Below, piece by piece: positions 7,584 to 17,827 of a DNA stretch of 64,000 nucleotides. Below the pieces are notes generated by a model. It did no database searches, was not told the origin of the DNA, and saw nothing but the letters and a program-made list of their open reading frames with translations. Made by a program: the position numbers and the translations under genes. Origin of the DNA: Bradyrhizobium manausense (lineage in GTDB: Bacteria; Pseudomonadota; Alphaproteobacteria; Rhizobiales; Xanthobacteraceae); the NCBI RefSeq assembly GCF_018130615.1, contig NZ_JAFCKB010000001.1, positions 711,529 through 775,528 on the forward strand. Reading direction: 5' to 3'. Numbering within the stretch: position 1 is the stretch's first letter; the number at the start of each line of letters is the position of its first letter.

Positions 7584-8396
7584 ATGACCAGCCTCACCCC
7601 CGCCGGCTTCCTCAGCATCGGCACGGCCCGCCTCGAATACAAATGGCTTGCGCCGCCGGCCACCGACGCCCCCACCATCGTCATGCTGCACGAAGGCCTT
7701 GGCTCCGTCGGTCTGTGGAACGACTTTCCTGAAAAGCTGCAGCAGGCGACCGGCGCCGGCATCTTCGTCTATTCGCGCGCGGGCTACGGCCAATCGAGCT
7801 CGGTCACGCTGCCGCGGCCGCTCGACTACATGCAACGCGAAGCGCTCGACGTATTGCCGAAGGTGCTCGATGCGATTCCCTTCAAGCGCGGCCTGTTGCT
7901 CGGCCATTCCGACGGCGCCTCGATCGCGGCGATCTATGCCGGCGCACATCAGGACAATCGCCTGCAAGGCATCGCGCTGATCGCACCGCATTTCATCGTC
8001 GAGGACGTCTCGGTGAAGTCGATCGCCGAGATCAAGACGACGTATGAGACGACCGATCTCAAGGTAAAGCTCGCGCGCTGGCACAAGGACGTCGACAACG
8101 CCTTCTACGGCTGGAACGGCGCCTGGCTCGACCCGTCATTCCGCGACTGGGACATCTCGGAGTATCTGGCCTACATCCGCGTTCCCGTCCTGATCGTGCA
8201 AGGCGGGGACGACCAATACGGGACGCTGCGTCAGGTCAAGATCGCGCAGGAGGAATGTTATTGCCCGGTCGATGTGACGATCATTCCAGGCGCGGGACAT
8301 TCTCCTCAACGTGAAGCCCCGGCGCCAACGCTCGACGCAATCGCGCAATTTGCAAAGGCCGCCTTGCGGGATGATCGAGGTCTCCAGGCTGCGTAA
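7584..8396 (+). CDS. alpha/beta hydrolase of the benzoate cluster
   Basis: A 270-residue serine hydrolase from ATG 7584; the frame is open further upstream, but that part lies in a palindromic repeat. HEGLG (36-40) fits the oxyanion hole, GHSDGAS places the nucleophile at S109, GGDDQYG has the acid region and GAGHSP the histidine. It sits between bclA and boxC, so it may clear dead-end CoA thioesters or hydrolyse a ring-cleavage product, but the established box pathway does not require it. No signal peptide, so cytoplasmic. Confidence 0.85.
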   Translation: MTSLTPAGFLSIGTARLEYKWLAPPATDAPTIVMLHEGLGSVGLWNDFPEKLQQATGAGIFVYSRAGYGQSSSVTLPRPLDYMQREALDVLPKVLDAIPFKRGLLLGHSDGASIAAIYAGAHQDNRLQGIALIAPHFIVEDVSVKSIAEIKTTYETTDLKVKLARWHKDVDNAFYGWNGAWLDPSFRDWDISEYLAYIRVPVLIVQGGDDQYGTLRQVKIAQEECYCPVDVTIIPGAGHSPQREAPAPTLDAIAQFAKAALRDDRGLQAA

Positions 8397-8443
8397 CGCG
8401 TAGAGGGCGGCGTGGCTGCGACCGGCTGTCGCTCAGATGAAGC

Positions 8444-8505
8444 AAAGTGCATGTTAGGTCAAGATTTGGGCTAGACGCCTCTCACAAGATGCACTATTGT
8501 GCATC
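8444..8505. promoter_or_regulatory. candidate BoxR operator ahead of boxC
   Basis: GATGCACTATTGTGCATC (8488-8505) is a perfect palindrome with 7-base arms and a 4-base centre. AAAGTGCATG at 8444-8453 repeats one arm at 8 of 10 positions, 52 bases apart. TGCA-containing repeats are described for BzdR-type repressors. The site lies 36 bases before the boxC start codon, inside the 144-base gap after the hydrolase gene. Confidence 0.6.
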
Positions 8506-8540
8506 TAACGCTTAAACCATGACGAGCTCAAGGGTGGCCC

Positions 8541-10229
8541 ATGGCCGGGGAAGATCGGCGCCTCGCAGGCGGCGCGACATTCATCGATTTCCAGACCGAA
8601 CCGTCCCGCTACAAGCACTGGAGGCTGGCGGTCGACGGTGACGTCGCGACGCTGACCATGGATGTCGACGAGAATGGCGGCCTGTTCGAGGGCTATCTGC
8701 TCAAGCTCAATTCCTACGATCTCGGCGTCGACATCGAGCTGGCCGACGTGGTCCAGCGGCTGCGCTTCGAGCGCCCCGAGGTGAAAGTCGTGGTGATGCG
8801 CTCGGCCAAGAACCGCGTGTTCTGCGCCGGCGCCAACATCCGCATGCTCGCGGGCTCGACCCATGCGCACAAGGTGAACTTCTGCAAATTCACCAACGAG
8901 ACCCGCAACGGCATGGAGGATTCGTCCGAGAATTCCGGCCAGCGTTTCATCACCGTCGTGAACGGCTCGGCCGCCGGCGGCGGCTATGAGCTCGCGCTCG
9001 CCACCGACCATATCATCCTCGCCGACGACGGCGCGTCTGCCGTGGCGCTACCGGAAGTGCCGCTGCTCGCCGTGCTGCCGGGCACTGGCGGCCTCACCCG
9101 TGTCGTTGACAAGCGCAAGGTGCGCCGCGATCACGCCGACTTCTTCTGCACCATCGAGGAAGGCGTGAAGGGCAAGCGCGCGGTGCAGTGGCGTCTGGTC
9201 GACGAGATCGTGCCGAACTCCAAGCTGGAAGCGAAGATCATCGAGCGCGCCAAGGAGTTCGCGGCTGCCTCGAAGCGCGCCGGCAACGGCAAGGGCATCG
9301 CGCTCTCGCCGCTGAAGCGGACGATCGACGAAACCAGCATCCGCTATGGCTTCGTTACCGTCGACATCGACCGTGCCGCCCGCATCGCCACCATCTCGAT
9401 CAAGGCGCCGGAAACGGCGCCGCCCGCAGACATCGACGGCATGATGGCGCAGGGCGCTTCGTTCTGGCCGTTGCAGGTCGCGCGCGAGCTCGACGACGCC
9501 ATCCTGCACCTGCGCATCAACGAGCTCGAGATCGCCATGCTGGTGTTCAAGAGCCATGGCGACCGCGCCCATGTGCTCGCCAGCGATGCCTTCCTCGAAG
9601 CCAACAAGGCGCATTGGCTGGTCAACGAAATCCGCCACTACTGGAAGCGCGTGCTCAAGCGCATCGACGTCACCTCGCGCACGCTGGTGACGCTGGTCGA
9701 GCCCGGCTCCTGCTTTGCCGGCACGCTCGCCGAGCTCGTCTTCGCGGCCGACCGCTCCTACATGCTGATCGGCACGCGCCAGGGCGACAACCGTCCGCCG
9801 CCGTCGATCGAACTCTCCGCGATGAATTTCGGCCCCTATCCGATGAGCCACGGCCTGACGCGGCTGGAATCGCGCTTCCAGGCCGATCCAGCGGATGTGG
9901 AGCGCGCGGAAGCCACGCTCGGCACCGCGCTCGATGCCGAGCAGGCGGAAGAGCTCGGCCTCGTCACCTTCGCGCTCGATGACATCGATTGGGACGACGA
10001 GGTCCGCGTGTTCCTGGAAGAGCGCGCCAGCTTCTCGCCCGACAGCCTCACCGGCATGGAAGCCAGCCTGCGCTTCGTCGGCCCCGAGACGATGGAATCG
10101 AAGATCTTCGCGCGCCTGACCGCCTGGCAGAACTGGATTTTCCAGCGCCCCAACGCGGTCGGCGAGGAAGGCGCGCTGCGCCGCTACGGCAGCGGCCAGA
10201 AGCCGAAATTCGATATGACGCGAGTCTAG
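8541..10229 (+). CDS. boxC: 2,3-epoxybenzoyl-CoA dihydrolase
   Basis: A 562-residue BoxC, which hydrolytically opens the ring of 2,3-epoxybenzoyl-CoA to 3,4-dehydroadipyl-CoA semialdehyde plus formate. The crotonase-type CoA-binding signature is VMRSAKNRVFCAGANIRML with VNGSAAGGGYELALA after it. The doubled crotonase length is characteristic of BoxC. It starts with ATG 8541 behind AAGGGTGG and is followed by boxB after a repeat. It may have its own promoter at the palindrome just upstream. Confidence 0.93.
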   Translation: MAGEDRRLAGGATFIDFQTEPSRYKHWRLAVDGDVATLTMDVDENGGLFEGYLLKLNSYDLGVDIELADVVQRLRFERPEVKVVVMRSAKNRVFCAGANIRMLAGSTHAHKVNFCKFTNETRNGMEDSSENSGQRFITVVNGSAAGGGYELALATDHIILADDGASAVALPEVPLLAVLPGTGGLTRVVDKRKVRRDHADFFCTIEEGVKGKRAVQWRLVDEIVPNSKLEAKIIERAKEFAAASKRAGNGKGIALSPLKRTIDETSIRYGFVTVDIDRAARIATISIKAPETAPPADIDGMMAQGASFWPLQVARELDDAILHLRINELEIAMLVFKSHGDRAHVLASDAFLEANKAHWLVNEIRHYWKRVLKRIDVTSRTLVTLVEPGSCFAGTLAELVFAADRSYMLIGTRQGDNRPPPSIELSAMNFGPYPMSHGLTRLESRFQADPADVERAEATLGTALDAEQAEELGLVTFALDDIDWDDEVRVFLEERASFSPDSLTGMEASLRFVGPETMESKIFARLTAWQNWIFQRPNAVGEEGALRRYGSGQKPKFDMTRV

Positions 10230-10294
10230 CGAATAGGGAGTGGCGAATGGCGAATAGGAGTTTTCACTCGCCACTCGCTACTCGCCATTCGCCT
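10230..10294. repeat. inverted repeat of the GCGAATAGGGAGTGGCG family
   Basis: A run of GGGAGTGGCGAATGGCG is followed by its near complement CGCCATTCGCC after a short spacer, forming a long imperfect hairpin between boxC and boxB. A second copy lies at 32781-32842. Confidence 0.55.
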
Positions 10295-10329
10295 CATTAA
10301 ACGAGCTAGTCCCCAACGGGAGGTCCACC

Positions 10330-11781
<1,452 letters not shown>

Positions 11782-11786
11782 GCTTC

Positions 11787-11960
11787 TTACCTCTCCCCGC
11801 TTGCGGGGAGAGATCGACGCGCAAAGCGCGGCGGGTGAGGGGGTACAGGTCTCACGTCTATCTCGGGTGGGGAGAGAGGCCCCTCACCCCAACCCTCCCA
11901 GCGCGAGCGAAGCTCGTCGCGGCCCCGCAAGAGCGGGGCGAGGGAGCGGACCGAATGCGC
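11787..11960. repeat. CTCTCCCCGCTTGCGGGGAGAG-type repeat unit
   Basis: A palindrome CTCTCCCCGC/GCGGGGAGAG opens the element, followed by GGTGAGGGG, then CCCCTCACCCCAACCCTC and a closing CCCCGCAAGAGCGGGG palindrome. The element fills the gap between boxB and the convergent SDR gene, where it could also end transcription. A close relative lies at 59461-59612. Confidence 0.7.
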
Positions 11961-11991
11961 CGCGTATAACGTGCCTTTCAGTTTGCGTCGC

Positions 11992-12792
11992 CTACCCCGC
12001 GATCTCCAGCCCCGCATTCGCATACACCACGCCGCCATCGACCGCGATGGTGTTGCCCACCACGTAATCGCCCGCGCGCGAGGCGAGATAGATCGCAACG
12101 CCCGCCATGTCCTCGTCGGTGCCGATGCGCCGCGACGGAATGCGCTTGGCGACGTCGTCTGCGTGGTCGCGCGCGGCGCGGTTCATGTCGGACTTGAACG
12201 CGCCCGGCGCGATCGCGGTGACATTGATGTTGTCCTTGATCAGCTTCGTCGCCATGCGCCGCGTCAGATGGATCACCGCGGCCTTGCTCGCCGCATAGGA
12301 ATAGGTCTCGCTCGGATTGACGAAGATGCCGTCGACGGAGGCGATGTTGATGACCTTGGCGGGCCGCTCGTGCGACGCCGCCGCGCGCAGCGGCTTCGCC
12401 AACGCCTTGGTCAGGAAGAACAGCGACTTGACGTTGAGGTCCATCACCTTGTCCCAGCCGCTTTCGGGGAATTCGTCGAACTCCGCGCCCCAGGCGGCTC
12501 CTGCATTGTTGACGAGGATGTCGAGCTTCGGCTCGAGCTTGATGATTTCGCCGGCGAGCTTGTCGCAGCCTTCGACGGTCGAGATGTCGATCGGCAGCGC
12601 GATGCATTCGCCGTCATATTGCGCCGAGAGCTCTTTCGCGGTCGCTTCGCAGGGGCCTGCCTTGCGCGCGGTGATGTAGACCTTCGCAGCTCCTGCACCG
12701 AGGAATCCGGCCGCGATCATCTTGCCGATGCCGCGCGAGCCTCCGGTCACGAGTGCGATGCGGCCTTTGAGCGAAAAAAGATCGTTGGACAT
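11992..12792 (-). CDS. short-chain dehydrogenase/reductase
   Basis: A 266-residue classical SDR. TGGSRGIG (16-23) binds the nucleotide, NNAG is at 95-98, and the catalytic residues fit S152, Y166 and K170 (YAASK). GGGAGG precedes ATG 12792. It may oxidise a hydroxy or hydroxyacyl substrate. It is convergent with boxB, so a role in benzoate degradation is not implied by operon structure. Substrate unknown. Confidence 0.88.
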   Translation of the reverse strand: MSNDLFSLKGRIALVTGGSRGIGKMIAAGFLGAGAAKVYITARKAGPCEATAKELSAQYDGECIALPIDISTVEGCDKLAGEIIKLEPKLDILVNNAGAAWGAEFDEFPESGWDKVMDLNVKSLFFLTKALAKPLRAAASHERPAKVINIASVDGIFVNPSETYSYAASKAAVIHLTRRMATKLIKDNINVTAIAPGAFKSDMNRAARDHADDVAKRIPSRRIGTDEDMAGVAIYLASRAGDYVVGNTIAVDGGVVYANAGLEIAG

Positions 12793-12844
12793 GGTGCCTC
12801 CCTTGGGTTGGCGACGTTTTGAGCGCCGCGGGAGGGGGAGTCAA

Positions 12845-13939
12845 CTATGCCGCCGCGATCCGGCGGAAGCCGTTCCACATCGCGGTCGCTGCGCCCGAGG
12901 TCAGCACCGGCAAGATGCGCGCGTCCTGGTAATTTCCGTTGAGCGAGACGCGCGGCAGCGCGGTCATGTGGCCGGCGCTCTCGGCGAACAGCATGCCAGG
13001 GCGTGTCGTCACCGCGGTCTTGAAGCCGGCGGACGCGGCCAGCGCGAATTCGCGCATTCCTGCGGCTTCGCGGTCGCCATAGGGGTAGGCGAGATGCAGC
13101 ACCTCGCGCTCCAGCGCGTTCTCGATCCGCGCCCGGCTCACGGCCATCTCCTGCGTGGCGATCGCCTCGCTCTGCTTGGCGAGATTGCAATGGCTGATGC
13201 TATGGGCGCCGATCGTGACCAGCGGATCGGCGGCGAGGCGTTTCACCTCGTCCCAGGACAGACAGAGGCTGCGGCACAACGCGCCCATGTCGACACCATG
13301 CGCGGCGCAAAGTGCCTCGATCTCCCGCTTCAAATCGTACTCGCCCGGCAGCGCCCGCAGCCAGTCATGCAGACGGTCGAAGGCCGCCTGCTTCGCGGCC
13401 GGATTCGTCGTGTCGAGCCGCAGCGCGGAGTGGCCGATCTGCACGTCGACCTGCTCGGCCTTGGCGATGACGGCCTCCAGCGCGGTCCACCACAGCCGCC
13501 CGGTGCCTTCGGCGAAGTCGCTGGCGACGTAGATGGCCGCCGGCGCGTCGAATTCGCGCAGCACCGGTAGGGCATGGTCCCGGTTGTCGCGGTAGCCGTC
13601 GTCGAGGGTGATGGCCGCGAAGCGGCGATCGAACCGGCCCTGCACCAGCCGGTCGTGCAGTTCGTCCATGCTGACGATGTCGATCTCGCGCGAGCGCAGA
13701 TGGCACAGCGCTGCGCGCAGGAAATCGGGGGTGACCTCCAGATGCCGGTTCGGCTGGAACGCACCCTCACGGGCCGGCCGCACGTGGTGCAGCATGAAGA
13801 TCGCGCCGACGCCCGACAGCAGCGGACGCAGCAGATGGTGCGCCCCGCTGAAGTATAGTGCACCCAGCCCGGCGCGAATGACGTTGTTACGGAGTTGTTT
13901 CATGACCGGCTGGCGGACCCCAGGGCATTCCGCCCTCAA
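12845..13939 (-). CDS. polysaccharide deacetylase family protein
   Basis: A 364-residue NodB-homology carbohydrate esterase. TLDDGYRDN (111-119) carries the catalytic and metal Asp pair, HSISHCN supplies the His ligands, and AYPYGD follows. It would remove N- or O-acetyl groups from a glycan. The start is uncertain: ATG 13939 has GAGGG upstream, while ATG 13903 gives a more usual N-terminus. A hydrophobic stretch at 23-32 and 43-51 hints at membrane association. It is divergent from the OmpA-family gene. Confidence 0.85.
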   Translation of the reverse strand: MRAECPGVRQPVMKQLRNNVIRAGLGALYFSGAHHLLRPLLSGVGAIFMLHHVRPAREGAFQPNRHLEVTPDFLRAALCHLRSREIDIVSMDELHDRLVQGRFDRRFAAITLDDGYRDNRDHALPVLREFDAPAAIYVASDFAEGTGRLWWTALEAVIAKAEQVDVQIGHSALRLDTTNPAAKQAAFDRLHDWLRALPGEYDLKREIEALCAAHGVDMGALCRSLCLSWDEVKRLAADPLVTIGAHSISHCNLAKQSEAIATQEMAVSRARIENALEREVLHLAYPYGDREAAGMREFALAASAGFKTAVTTRPGMLFAESAGHMTALPRVSLNGNYQDARILPVLTSGAATAMWNGFRRIAAA

Positions 13940-14069
13940 CTTACGGAATAACCCTTGAAGAAAAAGTTATTCCAATTGTCCACGCACGGCCCCCGAAACG
14001 GCCCCATTTCCGGTTTGACAGCCTGCCAAGGGTTTGTTTTGTCTCCGGTTCCAGAGTTCGGGTCGTCGA

Positions 14070-15464
14070 ATGCAGATGCTTTTCAGGTGGGCCAGCAAAT
14101 GGTGGCCAGGGCTGATTCCCCTGGCCGTCATGTGGGGATTTGCGGCCTGGAATAATACCTTGCCGGTCGAGGCAGACCTGTCGGCCCGCAGCTCGGCCGC
14201 GCTCAAGGAGACCGTCCTGGACAAGACCCGGATCGCGGTCGACGGCCGTGACGTCCGCCTGGCGGCGGATGCATTTTCCGAGGAGGGCCGCCGCGACGCC
14301 GTGACGGCGGTCGAGATGGTTCCCGGCGTACGGCTGGTCGACGACCAGACCCGCCTTGTTCCCGAAGCCAAACCCTTCGTCTGGAACGCCGAGCGCGACG
14401 TGGTGCGGGTCACGCTGTCGGGCTCCGCGCCGCTGCCGTCGATGAAGGTGCGGTTGACGGACGCCGCGCGCAAGGAGGTCAACGGGACCGAGGTCGCCGA
14501 TCAGATGGGCCTGGCGCGCGGTGCACCGGCGCGGTTCGAGGCCGCGGCCATGCTGCTGCTCGACCAGATCGGCAAGCTGAAGGACGGCAAGATCACGATA
14601 ACAGACACCAAGGTCAGTCTGTCCGGCATGGCGCGCGACCTCGGTGGGCGCGAGGCGATCGCGGCGGCGCTGAAGAATCTGCCTGAAGGATTTTCGATCG
14701 CCGCCAACGAGATCAAGGCGCCGCCTTACATCTTCCAGGCCTACAAGGATCCGGTCGCGGCCACGGTGACGCTGACCGGCTACGTACCTGACAACAACGT
14801 CCACGCCTCGATCGCGACCAGCGCGTCGCGAAAGTTCTTCACCGAGAAGGTGGTCGACAGCCTCAAGGCCAGCATTGGCGCGCCCGGCTCGTTCAACACC
14901 GCCGTGGTCGCTGCACTCGGTGCGTTGTCGCGGCTGTCGACCGGCACGCTCGTGGTGTCCGATCGCGAGGTGAAGCTGTCGGGCGATGCGCTGTACGAAG
15001 GCGCTGCCAACGACATCCGCGCCGGCCTCGGCAAGGATTTTCCAAAGAACTGGCAATACAAGCCTGAAATCACCGTGAAGCCCGCGGCGGGGCCGGTCGA
15101 CGGCACCGTCTGCCAGCAGTTGTTCTCGGAGCTTTTGGCCAAGGGCAAGATCCGCTTCGCAACCAAGCGCGCCGACATCGATCCTGACTCCGCCGGCATT
15201 CTCGATCATCTGATCGAGACCGCGCTGCGCTGCCCGACCACCAATATCGAGGTCGCCGGCCATACCGATGCCGACGGCGAGGACTCCTTCAACCAGGCGC
15301 TCTCCGAGAAGCGCGCGCAGGCGGTGATCGACTATCTGGTCAAGGCCGGCCTGCCGGCGGATCGTTTCACCGCGGTCGGCTATGGCGCCACGCAGCCCGT
15401 CGCCGGCAACGACACCGACGACGGCAAGGCGCAAAACCGCCGCATCGAATTTCTGGTGAGGTGA
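14070..15464 (+). CDS. OmpA-family protein with BON-like repeats
   Basis: About 464 residues from ATG 14070. A single hydrophobic segment (GLIPLAVMWGFAAW) anchors it in the inner membrane. The middle has repeated segments of the BON type (for example KITITDTKVSLSGMARDL and GTLVVSDREVKLSGDALY), and the C-terminus is an OmpA/MotB peptidoglycan-binding domain: NIEVAGHTDADGEDSFNQAL and VGYGATQPVAGNDT. It probably tethers the membrane to the cell wall. Its stop overlaps the next start, so both are translated together. Confidence 0.85.
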   Translation: MQMLFRWASKWWPGLIPLAVMWGFAAWNNTLPVEADLSARSSAALKETVLDKTRIAVDGRDVRLAADAFSEEGRRDAVTAVEMVPGVRLVDDQTRLVPEAKPFVWNAERDVVRVTLSGSAPLPSMKVRLTDAARKEVNGTEVADQMGLARGAPARFEAAAMLLLDQIGKLKDGKITITDTKVSLSGMARDLGGREAIAAALKNLPEGFSIAANEIKAPPYIFQAYKDPVAATVTLTGYVPDNNVHASIATSASRKFFTEKVVDSLKASIGAPGSFNTAVVAALGALSRLSTGTLVVSDREVKLSGDALYEGAANDIRAGLGKDFPKNWQYKPEITVKPAAGPVDGTVCQQLFSELLAKGKIRFATKRADIDPDSAGILDHLIETALRCPTTNIEVAGHTDADGEDSFNQALSEKRAQAVIDYLVKAGLPADRFTAVGYGATQPVAGNDTDDGKAQNRRIEFLVR

Positions 15465-15763
15465 TGATGCCCTATCTCGTCTCGTTCCACATGGGCTGGT
15501 TGATCGGCGCGGTCCTGTTGGGCTTCTGCATGGGCTGGATCTCCGTGGTCCAGCGCGGCAATGGCACCTCGAAGGTCACGGCGCGCTGGCTCGCCGCACT
15601 CGCGGCGGGCCTGGTCGGGGCCTCCTTCGCGCATGTTGTCCCGGGCCGCTTCGGCTACTGGCTCGATCTCGGTCTGGTCCTGTTCGCCTGCTACCTCGTC
15701 GGCTGCACCATCGGGGCGTGGCTGCGCTATTGGGTCGTCTCGCGCAGCCAGCCTGCGGCCTGA
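15464..15763 (+). CDS. small membrane protein coupled to the OmpA-family gene
   Basis: 99 residues with three predicted membrane segments (about 9-27, 43-60 and 69-87) and no recognised domain. The start ATG overlaps the preceding TGA (ATGA), and GGTGAG provides the ribosome site. Tight coupling suggests it works with the OmpA-family protein at the envelope. Function unknown. Confidence 0.8.
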   Translation: MMPYLVSFHMGWLIGAVLLGFCMGWISVVQRGNGTSKVTARWLAALAAGLVGASFAHVVPGRFGYWLDLGLVLFACYLVGCTIGAWLRYWVVSRSQPAA

Positions 15764-15887
15764 CGGTTTCCTGGCCATATGCCGGGACCGGCATCCGGCA
15801 GGCATCAAGCTCCAAATTCAACATCCGCGAGTCATGCAGCGAGCTGTCCCGTCACGCGCGGACGGGACATTTCCTGGCGCGACGTGC

Positions 15888-16145
15888 TCAGCGGAAGCCG
15901 GCACTGAAATTGTGGTCGCGAATGCCGATGGCCTTGGCCTGCGCCGCGGACACGCCATCCCGGCACTGGATATACCGCAGCACTTGCGCGTCAGTGCCCG
16001 CGGAGTGCGCACGCCACATGTCGAGAGTGAAGCCGTTTTTGGCCATGCAGGCCTGCGAATGAGGACTGTCGTTGCGCTCTCTGGCGCCGGCGGGAGTGGT
16101 GGCAAGAACGATGACCGCGTTGGCGGCACCGAGCAGAAGCTTCAT
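15888..16145 (-). CDS. small secreted protein of unknown function
   Basis: 85 residues from ATG 16145. The first 20 (MKLLLGAANAVIVLATTPAG) look like a signal peptide ending near AGA. The mature part has two cysteines (QACMAKN and IQCRDG) that could form one disulphide. A longer upstream frame exists, but the signal peptide marks the real start. No family recognised. Confidence 0.65.
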   Translation of the reverse strand: MKLLLGAANAVIVLATTPAGARERNDSPHSQACMAKNGFTLDMWRAHSAGTDAQVLRYIQCRDGVSAAQAKAIGIRDHNFSAGFR

Positions 16146-16735
16146 GGTTTTCTCTTTATCATGCAAAGTATCACGCAAAATGCCTGGCTGACTTGACGGC
16201 TGCCCGGGGGCGACTGCCTCGTCCGCCGAAAACCTCGCCGATTGCAAGCTGGCTCGCCATAGGCCGTCGAGCGATAGCCACAGGTAGTTGTGCAAGGGCC
16301 GAGGAAAGCTCAAGACGATTATCTCGTTACTCCCCCCGGAGGGCGCCCGGGATGGGCCAGCCGGCCCGTGGGGCCCCTCTTTCAACAGGCCGACGCTGCC
16401 CATAGATTGATTTCGACTTAAGCCGTGAAGGAACATTGTCCGGCCGAAATCATCAAAACTTCACGGCGACTGCGCAGGATTGCCATGGAGATTCGCGTCA
16501 GCCTTGCCGCCGAAAGCGCCAAACCGTGCATCAGGAGCCCGCAAACCTGCCTAAAATATTGAAGGCACGTGATTTTGTTCACATTGGCGAATTCCACTCC
16601 GCCCCAAAACGCGCTAGTGGAGGGACGGGGGGCATGCGCGATGCTGGAGCCGGCGGCGAGTGTTCGTTGAGTGCCACTGCGTCGTTCGCCTGTTCGCCGG
16701 CCACCCTGGCCGCTGAAGCGTTATTCGAGGTCTAG
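16146..16735. other. 590-base gap, no gene supported
   Basis: The region between the secreted protein and the LPG-synthase-like gene has several open frames, but none with a ribosome site, plausible composition or recognisable protein. It probably holds both divergent promoters. I see no RNA gene or strong hairpin, apart from G/C-rich runs near 16335-16380. Confidence 0.5.
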
Positions 16736-17794
16736 ATGCTGGAAGCCATACGCAGGGCGATGACGTTTCTGCGCCAGAAGCAAATCCTGCATAAGCTTGG
16801 AGTTGTGATCAGCGTCGCGGTCATCGGCATCGCTTGCTATGTGCTCTACCACATGCTGCGCGGCATCGACATGAACGAGGTGATCGAGGCGATCAAGAGC
16901 ACCGAGCCGCGCCAGATTGCGATGGCCGCGCTGTTCGTCGCCGCGGGCTATTTCACGCTGACATTCTACGATCTGTTCGCCGTGCGCGCGATCGGCCATT
17001 CCCACGTGCCTTATCGCATCAATGCGCTTGCGGCCTTCACCAGCTATTCGATCGGACACAATGTCGGCGCCAGCGTCTTCACCGGCGGCGCGGTGCGCTA
17101 CCGCATCTATTCGGCCTATGGGCTGAACGCGATCGACGTCGCAAAGATCTGCTTCCTCGCCGGCCTCACCTTCTGGCTTGGCAATGCTGCCGTGCTCGGC
17201 CTCGGCATCTCCTATCATCCGGAGGCGGCCGCCTCGATCGACCAGTTGCCGCCGTGGCTGAACCGGACGATCGCGATGATCATCATCGTCGCCCTGGTCG
17301 GATACGTGGTCTGGGTCTGGACCCAGCCGCGGGTGGTCGGACGCGGCCCCTGGACCGTGGTGCTGCCGGGCGGCCCGCTGACCTTGCTCCAGATCGCGAT
17401 CGGCATCATCGATCTCGGCTTCTGCGCGCTCGCGATGTATGTGCTGGTCCCCGACGAGCCCAATCTCGGCTTCGTCGTCGTCGCAGTCATTTTCGTCTCG
17501 GCGACGCTGCTCGGCTTCGCCAGCCATTCGCCCGGCGGGCTCGGGGTGTTCGACGCCGCCATGCTGGTCGGCCTCTGGCAGATGGACCGCGAGGAGCTGC
17601 TCGGCGGCATGCTGCTGTTCCGGGTCCTCTATTATCTTTCCCCGTTTGTCATCTCTGTAATCTTGCTGACGTTTCGCGAGGTTATCATCGGCGCCCGATC
17701 GAAGCGCCTGCAGCAGGCGGCGCTCAAGCTCGATCCCGGCCCACCGCCTGAAGCCGCTTACGTGAGAAAGCGCAGCGACAGCAGCGGCGCCTGA
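16736..17794 (+). CDS. membrane protein of the lysylphosphatidylglycerol synthase TM family (UPF0104)
   Basis: 352 residues with about eight hydrophobic segments and a basic C-terminus. It matches the flippase-like transmembrane half of MprF without the aminoacyltransferase half: YDLFAVRAIGHSHVPYR, IGHNVGASVFTGGAVRYR and ASHSPGGLGVFDAAML are the family's conserved loops. Stand-alone members are thought to move lipids or lipid-linked molecules. GAGG precedes ATG 16736. It ends 33 bases before phoR and may share its transcript. Confidence 0.85.
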   Translation: MLEAIRRAMTFLRQKQILHKLGVVISVAVIGIACYVLYHMLRGIDMNEVIEAIKSTEPRQIAMAALFVAAGYFTLTFYDLFAVRAIGHSHVPYRINALAAFTSYSIGHNVGASVFTGGAVRYRIYSAYGLNAIDVAKICFLAGLTFWLGNAAVLGLGISYHPEAAASIDQLPPWLNRTIAMIIIVALVGYVVWVWTQPRVVGRGPWTVVLPGGPLTLLQIAIGIIDLGFCALAMYVLVPDEPNLGFVVVAVIFVSATLLGFASHSPGGLGVFDAAMLVGLWQMDREELLGGMLLFRVLYYLSPFVISVILLTFREVIIGARSKRLQQAALKLDPGPPPEAAYVRKRSDSSGA

Positions 17795-17827
17795 CCGGCG
17801 CCAGCCCCTAGGAGAAGTTCCGCCCCG

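Noticed and set aside
16430-16452. EcfG-type promoter starting at GGAAC 16430
   Set aside because: No CGTT at 16-17 bases downstream, so the -10 half is missing.
16436-16735. 99-residue open frame before the LPG-synthase-like gene
   Set aside because: No ribosome site, Arg/Ser/Ala-rich low-complexity content and no family; treated as noncoding.
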